From Strigops habroptila (Eukaryota; Chordata; Aves; Psittaciformes; Psittacidae): a DNA stretch of 64,000 bases. Both the position numbers and the translations under genes were made by a program. Where the stretch lies: NCBI RefSeq assembly GCF_004027225.2, contig NC_044277.2:98019552-98083551 (forward strand). The letters run 5' to 3'. The notes under the pieces were generated by a model. The model ran no database searches. It was given only the letters and a program-made list of their open reading frames with translations, and was not told the origin of the DNA. Below are positions 54,063 through 64,000 of the stretch, piece by piece; the stretch's first letter is position 1; every line of letters begins with the position of its first letter.

Positions 54063-54151
54063 TGTGGAAGGTATTCCTGCTGATGGCAGGGGGATTGGAA
54101 TTAGATGTTCTTTAAGGTCCCATCCAACCCAAACCATCTGTCATTCTATGA
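54063..54151 (+). mobile_element. CR1 tail fragment, diverged
   Basis: The fragment includes ggcagggggattggaattag and ccaacccaaaccatctgtca + ttctatga. Confidence 0.85.
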
Positions 54152-54693
54152 CTCCAGACTGAAATTAAGCCGGGATCAGCCCTGGACCCCTGGGCTTGCA
54201 GACCCAGGTGGGAAGTAGGAGAGGCCCATTTCCAGATGGATAATGAGTTCCGCGGACCCCAAACCAGTTCATGGGAGCCTCCCATCATTGCAACTTTTGG
54301 GAGCATCCCTGCAGCCATCGGAAACACTGACCCAGCTGTGGTCTCTCCTGGCTGGAAAACAGTTGCCCTGAGTCTTATTTCCTTTGCTTTGCTGATGAGA
54401 GAGACAGATTCTTCCCCCTTTTTCCAATAAACACCTTATTTTCTGTATACCTTAGAAACACCATTTCTCAGGAACGCAGGGCGCCCTGCTGCTTTGGTGC
54501 CTGTGGGGAGCACACCTGTAAATAGTGACCCATATTCAAAATGGAGAGTGGGCATTCCCTTCCCGGTGGGCTGCATCACCCGGAGCAGAGCTGTCCTGGC
54601 AGGACACAAGGGCCTGGGCTTGTACTTGGAGGAGAGGGGTGGGGAGGAAAAGCAGGATCAGACTCATTTCTCTCTCTAGTGAGGCCTTGCAGC
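54152..54693. other. Intergenic, unique sequence
   Basis: Nothing recognisable. An AATAAA at 54427-54432 has no associated gene. Confidence 0.5.
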
Positions 54694-55012
54694 GAAACAT
54701 TGCTTGTCCTGACATGGGACTGGGACCCCATTGTGAGATGTTGGTCCTGGCATGGGACAGGGATCCTAGCATGGACTGAGATCTGGGCATGGGACAGAGA
54801 TCCTGGCACAGGACTGGTGTCCTGGCATGGGACCAGGACCTGGGCATGAGACAGGGATTCTGGCATGGGACTGGGGTCCTGGAATGGGACTGGGGACCCT
54901 GCATAGGGCAGGGATCCAAGCATGGGACTGGGGTCCATCCATGTGGTAGAGATCCCAGAGTGGTGCTGGGGTCCCTGCATGGGATCAGAGTCCCAGCATG
55001 GTCCAGCCCTGG
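54694..55012. repeat. Minisatellite, about 19-bp unit, about 16 copies
   Basis: Units follow ggcatgggactggggtcct, with variants such as ggcatgagacagggattct and gcatagggcagggatccaa. The period is mostly 19-20 bp with some longer units at the edges. Open frames on both strands here are products of the repeat. Confidence 0.92.
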
Positions 55013-56295
55013 GGCTGGTGTGCAGATCCCAGGGGACTAATTCCTCCTTCCCTGGCTGGTGTAAAATGAGAGTGTGTGTAGAAGGGCTGGGAGAACAGTG
55101 GCATTTGGGATGTAACACCAAACTGCACCCCACGGCTTTAATTTATTCCCTGGGTATGTGGCTGGATGGTGAGGGGTTTTCTCCCTTTCAAAGGTTGTGT
55201 CCCAAATCTGTGTTTATCCTCTATGCCTTTTAAAACCCCAAACATTGCTTCTCATGGTCCAGAAGCAATTTTCACTTAACTGTGGGGAGTTTTTTAATGC
55301 ACTGCAGGTGTCCCGCGGACCCACCTGAAACCCCTTGGACAGCACAGTGCTCTGGGCTCATCCTAAGCCTGAATCCTTGGCATGCTGCTGTGGTGGAAAC
55401 ACTTGGAAAAATAGCCCTGGTTTGCTTTGCCCTGGTTTCCCTGGATGAGAGGAGCTCCTCTGAGAGCAGGGCTGGAAGAGGAGGACAAGACACAGGAGAG
55501 CCCGAGGGATGGGGAGGTAATTTGGCTCAAGGTCATTTGCAAAGGTTTCATTCAGCAAAACCAGAATGATCAATTTCTGAAGCAAAGCAGATCAGAAAGG
55601 GCAGGCGAGAACAGCAAGTAGATAACCCAGCGAGATAATCCCTTCAGATCCAGGGAAACCAAAGGATTAGCATTTAATCTGTGCTTCTTGGGGGATTTCT
55701 CTGGATCACTGAGCTGCTGCTCCATCCACACCACCACAGATACTGGAGGAGGCACTCATCATTGAGTTCCTCTAGACAGGGATGCTTTCCACGTGCTGCT
55801 TTTTGAAGGGGAAAGCAGTGGCCCATGTGGACCTGCAGGTGTGAGCTGGTCCTTCTGGAAACCTTGGGGTGCCTTGGGGTGGACGTGGAGAATTTGCTCT
55901 GTTGTGTCCTCTCGTCCTGCTTCACCAGCAGCGGCGAGAACAGGTCCCAGCTCTCTGCAGACCAGAGCTCTACCTTTATCTTTTACAGGCCCTGGTGGTG
56001 AACAGTGGCACGACGTCTGTCCTCCATCTATCCTTCTCAAATGGCTTGGGATCTCTGTCCTGCAAGACACCTCAGCACAGCTGTTGTCTCCTTTGGGGTG
56101 AGAGTGCTGCAACCTGCAGCAATTCCCCCAGTGGAAGACCAATTTCTGGCAAACACCTACACATAGCAGAGCCTTAACCTGTAACTCATGCCAATGTGGT
56201 GGCTATTTGGGGAGACGCAAGGAAAGCGAAGCTAGAAGTCTGCAGTGCCTTAGCTGTGTCTGATGGCATGGCCCGTTGTCTGATGTGTTGTCCAT
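55013..56295. other. Intergenic, unique sequence
   Basis: Several overlapping short frames on both strands but no recognised protein. Confidence 0.5.
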
Positions 56296-56400
56296 AGAGG
56301 TTGAAGGCACCTCTGGAGATGCTTTAGTCCAACCCCTGCTCAAGCAGGATCAGCTGGAGCAAGTTGCCCAGGACTGTGTCCAGCTGGGTTTCTAATACAT
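56296..56400 (-). mobile_element. CR1 3' fragment of a third subtype
   Basis: The sequence aggttgaaggcacctctgga and agtccaacccctgctcaagc to cagctgggtttctaata matches the avian CR1 variant in which the tail is followed by acctctggagatcatc. The ATTCTATG tail itself is lost. Confidence 0.75.
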
Positions 56401-57067
56401 TCATGTATCTGATGAGGAAGCAAAGTGCTGGAGAACGGAGCTGCTGCTTCCAGGGCCAGGCCTAGGCATCTCAGCGATTAGCTAACCCAGCATGAGACTA
56501 CCATGGCTTTGCCAGAATGAGCTGGAACTGTGTGTTTGCCATAAAATACACTGAAAATGTCATTAGGGACTTATGAAAGCCCGGGCTGGATCTGCACCTT
56601 GGACATAGGTTTGCCCTTTGCTGAAATCTCAGGCCTCTGGAGGAGATCAAAGAGTGCTGATGGAGCTGGCTGGGGCAAGGCATGGGGCTTTGCAATGCTT
56701 GCTTGAAGCTGAACTCTGCCAAAAGTGTCATTTTTTTGGGGGATGGGGAGGCCTCAAAAAGACCCACCCATAGATTGTGGGTGTTTTGCAGACCAAATGG
56801 TCTAAGTGGAGCTTGAAGAAGCTTCAACTCAAGCAACAGAGCTGGGGCAGAGCCCTGAGTCTAGCAGTGCAGAGCTACTTGATGAAGAAAGATTTTGACG
56901 TGGTTTCCAAAGGATGACCATCTTGGCTTTCCAAGATGCTCTCACCTCTCCTTTCTATTGGATATAGGGCTAAGCATTCACCCTTTGCTGCCTACCTTCT
57001 CCAAGAGGTGTGGGTTAAACACCTCATGCTCCTCTTCCCCCCCTGCCTTGCATTTGCCACTATTTAG
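56401..57067. other. Intergenic, unique sequence
   Basis: Nothing recognisable. Confidence 0.55.
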
Positions 57068-57149
57068 TGGCATGATTTAGTGGTCAGTTCTGGGGTAAAT
57101 TTGGACTTGATAATTTTAAAGGTCTTTTCCAACCCAGTTGATTCTATGG
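57068..57149 (+). mobile_element. CR1 tail fragment, older subfamily
   Basis: The fragment atgatttagtggtcagttct to ggtcttttccaacccagttg + attctatgg matches the 3' UTR type of 19920-20493. Confidence 0.8.
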
Positions 57150-58526
57150 AAAGTGTGAGCCTGAAGCTCTTGATAGCAGCCAGAATATCTCTTGAAGTCA
57201 GCAGGAGTCAATCAGGCACACAAACATCAATCTTGGCATCCGGCTGTGAATGGCCTGGAGGAAAATTGAATTTATGAGCTGGGGATGCTGAAAGAAAAAG
57301 GAAAATAGAGTTTCTACCATCGCAGATCTGAAGTTGAACACATCTATTAATGCATGAAATTCAGCTGCCCGGGCTCTTTCTGCTAGCAGGCTATCTTGAT
57401 TATGAATTATGTTTTATAGGATGCATGTATCTATGTATATATTCATGAAAAACAAGTGAACAAGCCCTGAATACAAATATAGTTGGGGAGAAGCATTCTG
57501 AGCTCCACTCTGGCAGCTCTGGGGCATGGGGCTGTTCAGAGCTTGTTCCTCGCATCCTGATGCTGAGCTGAGCTGAGCAGCACAAGATGGTGCGTGCTCC
57601 ACCAGCACAAGGCCAAAGCAAAGATCCCCTCGTGGGAGTCCAACTTAGTGGTGTTCAAATTCTCCCCAGGTTTTACCTTTCCTTGCAGGGAATTGGGTTT
57701 TGTTCCCCAGTGTGGATTTTTGGCCACCCAAGTTCATTACACTGAAACATTCCTCAACATATATGTTCTAGTTGTTGGTAGTTTTTGGTTTATATGTATT
57801 TGTGTGTGTTATATGTAATATATATATTATTATTTGCAAAGATTTTAATAATTATAGCAGCAGGCACAGGTCTCAGAGCAAGATCTAGCTCTTGGGTCTG
57901 GAGGGGATGGTTTGTCTTGGTTGTGCTCATCAATTCTTAAAAACATGTTGAATTTCCACCTGGAAATCTGGCCCTTCTCTCTCCGGTTTCACTCTGTGTA
58001 TCTGCTGTAGTTTTGAGTTGCATCTGTCCCTATTTATCTTCTCCTTGCCCCTTTTCATGATCTTGGTTGACCCTGGTGGACTCTGTTTACTGCCTGGCAC
58101 CTTTGGTAGTGCCTGATGGAGTGTTTGGAGGCATAGGGAGCCCCGCTCTGTGCAGCTCAGCAAAGCCATTGCTTGGTTAGCTTCTTTGGTAACCTGTTTC
58201 CATGTATATGATCCCACCATGTTGCTCTTGCTCACCAGTGAGATGCTTGGATGCAAACTCTGGCTAGAGGTTGAGCAAGATTTGAGTGGAGCACGGTCAG
58301 AAGGGGAGAGCACATGGGGGTAGATCAATGTGTTAAGGCTGCTCCACCTCCAGGCTCTTGGGCTAAATTGCACTAAATGACCCGGATACCTTGGGAGTTA
58401 AATTTTAACACAAGAGGGTAAAAGACCTGGTTCTGAGAAATAGAAGGGGAGAATGCTTCTTCCTGATCAGCAGGACTGAGTTTCCAAGCTGCCTGTGGAC
58501 CTGTCCTCTGGTACAGGCAAGGAGAA
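57150..58526. other. Intergenic, unique sequence with a TA-rich stretch
   Basis: A tatatgtatttgtgtgtgtt / atatgtaatatatatattat stretch lies at about 57790-57835. No gene recognised. Confidence 0.55.
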
Positions 58527-59154
58527 GGACTTGGGGTACTGGTGGATGAAAAAATGGACATAATGCGGCAACATGCACTCACCACCCAATAAGCCAACTG
58601 TGTCCTGGGCTGCACCACCAGCAGCGTGACCAGCAGGTCAAGGGAGGGGATTCTGTTGGAGCAAGTCCAGAGGAGGCCACCAAGATGCTCTGAGGGTTGG
58701 AGCACCTCTGCTATGGAGACAGGCTGAGAGAGCTGGGCTTGTTCAGCCTGGAGAAGAAAAGGCTTCCGGGAGACCTCAGAGCAGCTTCCAGTGCCTAAAG
58801 GGGCTGGCAAGAAATCTGGGGAGGGGCTTTTGACAAGGGCAGGTAGGGACATGACAAGGGGAAATGGCTTTAAACTGACAGAGGGGAGATTTATATGAGA
58901 TGTGAGGCAGAAGTTCTTCCCTGTGAGGGTGGTGAGGCCCTGGCACAGGTTGCCCAGAGAAGCTGTGGCTGCCCCATCCCTGGCAGTGTTCAAGGCCAGG
59001 TTGGATGGGGCTTGGAGCAACCTGGTCTAGTGGAAGGTGTCCCTGCCTGTGGCAGGGTTGGTTTGAACTGTATGGTCTTTAAAGACTAGATGGTCTTCAA
59101 AGGTTCCTTCCAACGCAAATCATTCTATGATTCTATTCTATGATTCTATGAATA
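58527..59154 (+). mobile_element. CR1 LINE 3' end, internally deleted, best-kept tail
   Basis: It starts in ORF2 (ggacttggggtactggtgga, encoding DLGVLVDEKM), jumps from gaggggattct to gttggagcaagtcc near 58653, and then continues through the 3' UTR. The tail has several ATTCTATG units (59128-59154). Confidence 0.96.
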
Positions 59155-59950
59155 GGAGCATTGCTCATGGATAGCAGACTGGTGGCCTGGGTCTGGAGAC
59201 TGGCACACACTCTGAGACCACATACCCTGCACCTCCTTTAACAGCAGATGACAAACTGTGCAAAGCTCTTCAATATTGACATAATATTTTCACAGGGTGG
59301 CCGTGCTGTGGCTTGAGCAGCCCTTGCAACGTGCTCTGCTGTGGAAACAGTCCTTTTCCGCAGAGGGTGACCTTTTCAGGAGGACCTTCCTCTGGCCATG
59401 GGACAGTGTTTGGCATCCCCTTTGCCCACAGTGCAGAACTGTGGGTGCAATGTGAATGTTTACCCTCAAAGTGCTTGTGGTACGTTTCAGATGTCACATT
59501 TCTGCCCTATTCTTTCAGCAAGCGCCTGTTTTCAAATAAGCTGTGAATATTTTATGGGCAAATTTTCAAGTGAGCCTGCGATCCTTCAAGAGCAGTCTTT
59601 CATGGCTACATAATAGAAGTGGGTAGGAAACATTTATTTTTTTCTGTTTTGTGGGAAATTTCATGATTCTGGATTTCTTTTTTCTCCAAACCAAATTCAA
59701 AGCTCTCTCCAGGATGAAATGAAATTAAAAAATCATGTTGGGCCAATCAAAATGCCATTTTGAAGCCAAGATGCACACTCTGTGATTTGCTAATGCCCTA
59801 AGTCATCTCCATTAAAACACTTCTTTCAATTTTGCTTTTTTCCACAAGCCTTTCGGGGTCTTCCGAGATATCCTTTTCCCAGTTCTGAGAGTAAACTGGT
59901 GTGAGGTGGAGTGTGGTTTCTGGGTGGTATCTCTGATGCACTCAGGAGAA
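59155..59950. other. Intergenic, unique sequence
   Basis: Nothing recognisable. Confidence 0.55.
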
Positions 59951-60010
59951 TCATAGAGTAGTCAGGGTTGGAAAGGACCTTAAGATCATAATTAGCCCAC
60001 CCATCCCTTC
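59951..60010 (-). mobile_element. CR1 tail fragment
   Basis: The fragment atcatagagtagtcagggtt + ggaaaggaccttaagatcat is a short CR1 tail of a different subtype. Confidence 0.75.
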
Positions 60011-60439
60011 TTGTGCTCTCGCTCCTTTTGATCTTATCCCCTGCATTGGAGGGCGGATCCAAGACTGCAGATCCTCTGCAGATGGTTCAAGCAAACCTGG
60101 CTTTGCTTGGTTTAGACAAAACCCCAAATAGAGGAACTAGCTGAATCCCAGTGTCCCAGTCTCACCAGGACTGGGTGTCTTGGTGAATGTGTTTGAACAT
60201 GAGTCCGTATGATGGATGTAGGTTTGGGAAAGTGGAGTGGCATTTAAAAGGTGGTTCACATAATACGTTCTTCTCCCACCTGCAATCAGAAGATGAAGGC
60301 TATTTCTTACAGTAGCCTGTGTTCAGCACAGTGTTCATGAATATTTTAAGTGCCTAATTTGCTGTTTCTTTTGAAAGCCCTCAGTGAATGCCACCCCACA
60401 TGCTCTAGCAGCGCTCCAACAAGGAGGCCAATACCAACA

Positions 60440-60536
60440 TAGAATCCTAGAATGGCTTGGGTTGGAAGGGACCTCAAAGCTCACCCAGTTCCAATCCCCT
60501 GCCACAGGCAGGGACACCTTCCACTAGACCAGGTTT
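60440..60536 (-). mobile_element. CR1 tail fragment
   Basis: The fragment runs from catagaatcctagaatggct to ccactagaccaggttt, about 97 bp. Confidence 0.93.
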
Positions 60537-61308
60537 CATCAAAAAACCCCAAAGAGGAGAGAGGACTACTGGTTAGAAACTTCGGATAAGGACTGTTTTT
60601 TAAGGTGCAATGCAAACAATGTTATTTGCACAGCCAGTATGCAATGACAGGAGAATTAAATGTGAATTATATTTATGCAGTGTATGGCCTGAGCCAAAGT
60701 GGCAAACTCATTTTAGAGGAGGATGTTCATGGGACAACAGAAAATGCTTGTCCTGAGCGACCACCAGCTTCTGCTGTGAGTTGTGGGAGATTTTATTTCA
60801 GGTTGTGCATTTCAGGTTGTGGGGACTTGCAAATTTGTGGTTCAATGCTGCTTCTGATAGGTGTGTGGCTGTATGTCCTCCAGCCTGATGGGTGACCATG
60901 CCAGAGGTGTCCCAGGCCCAGGGGTGATGTTGAGCGTTTTCCCACTGATGTCCAGGGAGGGTGATGGGGTCCTAGGTGCTCAGTGATGGGGAGATCACCT
61001 GACAACCTGGTACTTGTTTTATGGAGGATTGTTTTAGCGTTAGCAGAAGCAGAAGAGCATCAATGCTCCCATGGTGCTGGCTGGACCGTTGCCCTCATTG
61101 CTTGCTTTCTGTTTCACTTGCAGAAGGCTTTTCATCTTTACCATTCATGAAATAGCAGAAAAAGATTGTATTAATGTTTCGCAAAGTTGGCTTATTTTTC
61201 TTGGAGGTAATATTTCTTTTTCCTCCACCACTGGGGAGCTGCATACCCCTCTCATTAAGGGTGTTCTGTCTGTCAAGTGTTACTCTCCCAAATGAGGCTT
61301 TTTTTCTT
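60537..61308. other. Intergenic, unique sequence
   Basis: Nothing recognisable. Confidence 0.55.
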
Positions 61309-61396
61309 AAATAATTAAGCAGTTCTTGACTTGAATTAAGCATTTCTTGACTTAAATAATTTAGCAGTTCTTAAATAATTAAGCAGTTCTTGACTG
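61309..61396. repeat. A/T-rich tandem repeat, about 25-33-bp unit
   Basis: Three to four imperfect copies of aaataattaagcagttctt + gacttg occur in tandem. Confidence 0.88.
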
Positions 61397-62831
61397 ATTT
61401 ACTGTGTCATGACTTGCTAGGTACCGTGTATTTTCTTTCCCCCACCAAGTTACATCTCTACCTGAAAAATATTATAGAAATAGCTGCAGAGTCTTCCTAT
61501 GACTGGGGAAACTCAGTTCTTACTCCTCTACATGGATGCTGCTGTCCCGTTCTCCATGTCTCATGCACAGAGGTATATTCGGGTCCCAGTCTTGGGCTAC
61601 ATTGGAGGTAAAATGGGACTGGGGTTATGAATCAGGGAAGATCTGCCATACTGATGAAGTCCAGTTGGTCACCAGTATCCCTTCTACTCTTCCTCCTTTT
61701 GTGGCAGGTGCTTGTGTTATTTGTTAAAGGGTTTCTTTATGCATCTGTGTGTGTCTGTTTTTCCCATTTAGTTTTTGCAAATCCCCTTTGCTCTGTAGTT
61801 TTCATTTGGAGACCTGTCCATCTTTGAAAGCCTTATTTGAACTCGAGTTGTGTTTGTGGTGCCCAGGGGCTGGGAGAAGTGAGGCATTTCAAAGGCAGTC
61901 CAGGGTGACTTGAGGAAGGACATGAAGAAAAGGAGAGGAATCCTATGGCTCATGGTTAACTGATGATAATCCTGCGCATTTGTACCTTGTTATAAGAGGA
62001 CACTGGAGAACACCCTTTCTATGTACCAGGGGCTTCCTCACTTTGCAGACTATCTTGGCCAAGAGCTGTGTTTGAGAAGCAAAGGAGCTTTTCCACGGTT
62101 GGCATTAGCCACCCTGACCAGCCTAGGGTTGCACACAGGGTACAAATGGATGGATTCCCTAAGCCTCAGGAAAGCAAGGATGAATCATCAGGAGAACTGT
62201 CACTGTCCTCCCTATGGCATGAAGGAACCAGAGTACAACCTGTGGCCTTCTGGGGGGTAATTAAACCCTGCTGACCTCAAGAATGGCACCCCAGCAGTGA
62301 GTTCTCCTCTGGGGAAGGAAAAGCTGTTGCAAGGTTTCTGAGGACAGAAAAGACCCATTGACCCTTCTTCCAGCGGTGATGGGCTGCTGATCCTGGTGGA
62401 GGAGGATGCTCCTGGCTGGCAGTGGGGAGTGCAGCTGCCTCCTCAGCAGGGGACTGCTCTTTGATTTCTTGGGGTATTAACTGCATTCGCTCTACCTCCT
62501 CTCTGTGATTTATTTGGAGACATCTTGTTTTGGTTAAGGCCCTTGAGCTACAGGCTGTGAAGAGTTGATTGCAGAGTCCTCCAAGGGCATTGCAGCTTGC
62601 CAGGGCTAAAAACTGCTGGTTGGCAAGGCAGCCGAGTTACCTGTAATTTTATCTCACATCTTGGCTGCCTGGAGGACCTGAGAAATGATCTTTTTGTTGG
62701 ACAATGGACAGTGCACCAGCTTACCTCCCTGCACACCTTAGCAGCATCACCAGTGAGCCACACCAGCCCTCTATGCATAATTAAGTGCATCTTGATTTAC
62801 CACCCGTGCAATTGTTACAGGCTTTGGAAGT
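61397..62831. other. Intergenic, unique sequence
   Basis: Nothing recognisable. Confidence 0.55.
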
Positions 62832-63056
62832 GAATTTTGCTAAATCAAATTAAGCCACTTTAGTTCTGAGTAAGAATGTCCTCACAGGGTTTTAATGCAG
62901 TTTAACTAATCCACTGTGGACCTTAACTCAGATTAATTTTCCCCAGTGTCTCTGGGTAGATGAGCCCTCAGAATCAAAGAGGTCTGAATTTGTTTTAGTT
63001 CAATTTATTTTAGACGTGACTTTTGTAAATCAAATTACAGCCCTTTGGACTTATGG
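62832..63056. repeat. Candidate ancient transposon remnant with flanking direct repeats
   Basis: Two related segments, gaattttgctaaatcaaatt + aagccactttag (62832-62864) and gacttttgtaaatcaaatta + cagccctttgg (63017-63049), flank a core. The core contains ttaactcagattaattttcc and agtgtctctgggtagatgag. The core resembles the ends of old amniote non-autonomous DNA transposons as I remember them. I cannot name the family. Confidence 0.4.
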
Positions 63057-64000
63057 GTGGGAGTCAGAGATTAATGTGATTTAGACTGTATTGCCTCGAT
63101 GCACACCTTGAGATGACTCGCACGAATCTCTCATGAGCATAGGCATCCCTGAAGTGAAGTTTGTAACCAAACTGGCTTTGTTGTGCCAAGTGCCAGGACT
63201 GAGGAGCTGCTCCATTCCAGTGGGAAGAGCTGAAGGTCTCCATGCAAGCTGGGATGAGGCCCAGAAGTGGGAAAAGCTCTCCTGGCTAGTTGCACAGTCA
63301 CTTGGAGTTGGGACATATGGAAATCTGCAGGCACTGCGACAGGTGTACTGTGTAAATAGGAGTGCTAGGTTTGTGGGGAGGAGTGGCAGAGATTGGAATC
63401 ACAGGGCTGTGTTGGGGCGTTTTGAGGATGCAAAAAGGTGGGATCAGGAAATGTCAGAGATTAAAGGGTAGTCAAGGAAAATGGCTGTGGTGGCTTTTAA
63501 GTGTCTTGAAAGAGGTGATGCTGGAGAGGTACCACCCGGAGAGCAGCTATGGAGGTAAAGAGCGGAGGAGGAGCAAGGATGGCCTGGGCAGACTCAGGGG
63601 AAGGAAGCAGTATAAAAAGACCTGATCTTGAGGAAGACCAATGCTGGAGAGGAAGTCCCAAAATGATACCTAGGGGCTCTGCCCTTGCTGATGTGATGTC
63701 TCCTAAGAGGGAACCAACTCACCCATGGCCACACATGGGGTTGGTGTCCTCGCTCCTGGACTCTGTCTTGCTCTTGAAGTTTCTTGAGACCATGGTTGTC
63801 CATTGATGGTACGAGGCCTTGATAGCAGCATTGGTTGGCCAACTGCAGCCTCAAATGTCAGCTGCCTGGAGCTGAGGGACCAGAGACAGAGGTCAGACAC
63901 AGGGAATATCAGTGCAGCACTGGATAACCACTTCCCAACGAGAGTCCTCCCCTTCCATCTTGAACTCCTCCCCACCACAGGTCGAGGTCCTTTCTAGGTC
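63057..64000. other. Intergenic, nothing recognised
   Basis: Short frames on both strands. No exon with convincing borders was found. Confidence 0.5.

Noticed and set aside
54427..54432. AATAAA hexamer in the intergenic region
   Set aside because: No upstream exon on the plus strand ends near it, and such hexamers occur by chance.
54576..55133. 185-codon minus-strand frame with repeated PxPCQDP-like peptides
   Set aside because: It is a translation of the 19-bp minisatellite.
1..64000. Search for CRISPR arrays, operons, tRNA, rRNA or bacterial defence systems
   Set aside because: The DNA is avian nuclear sequence. The tandem repeats lack spacer structure, and I saw no tRNA cloverleaf or rRNA motif.

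Overview
This window is vertebrate nuclear DNA, almost certainly from a bird. The evidence is some two dozen CR1 LINE 3' ends of the avian type (tail ending in repeats of ATTCTATG, or the reverse complement ATAGAATCATAGAATGG...), long introns with GT/AG borders, a TATA-less CpG-rich promoter, and two genes recognisable from their vertebrate proteins. The species cannot be read from the sequence. There is no bacterial or phage content, no CRISPR array and no RNA gene I can support.

Layout. (1) Positions 1-3500 are most likely intron 1 of NBEAL2, transcribed to the left; they hold a roughly 1 kb minisatellite with a 39-bp unit and a very GC-rich stretch. (2) The first coding exon of NBEAL2 lies on the minus strand at 3501-3551. 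(3) A 510-bp spacer (3552-4061) separates the NBEAL2 and CCDC12 start codons, which point away from each other. It contains a long near-perfect inverted repeat, two minus-strand AATAAA hexamers, a 25-bp duplication, a perfect NRF1 palindrome and a YY1-type element over the CCDC12 ATG. (4) CCDC12 runs along the plus strand in seven coding exons (4062-50216). All intron phases agree and give a 176-residue protein. Introns 1 and 2 are about 30.2 and 12.3 kb, while the last four exons sit within 1.1 kb. The poly(A) signal is at 50672. (5) Positions 50.7-64 kb look intergenic: CR1 copies, a 19-bp-unit minisatellite and a candidate ancient repeat near 62.8-63.1 kb, with no gene I can support.

Working together: CCDC12 is the vertebrate Cwf18-family splicing factor, and NBEAL2 is the BEACH protein needed for platelet alpha-granules. 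They are unrelated in function but share one bidirectional promoter, the same head-to-head arrangement as in mammals. Most remaining recognisable sequence is CR1 in both orientations, including internally deleted copies and at least one much older CR1 reverse-transcriptase remnant. I found no convincing new biological system. The best leads are the hairpin and promoter architecture at 3.68-4.07 kb, the 39-bp minisatellite, a perfect 14-bp palindrome at 39.7 kb and the candidate old transposon at 62.8 kb.
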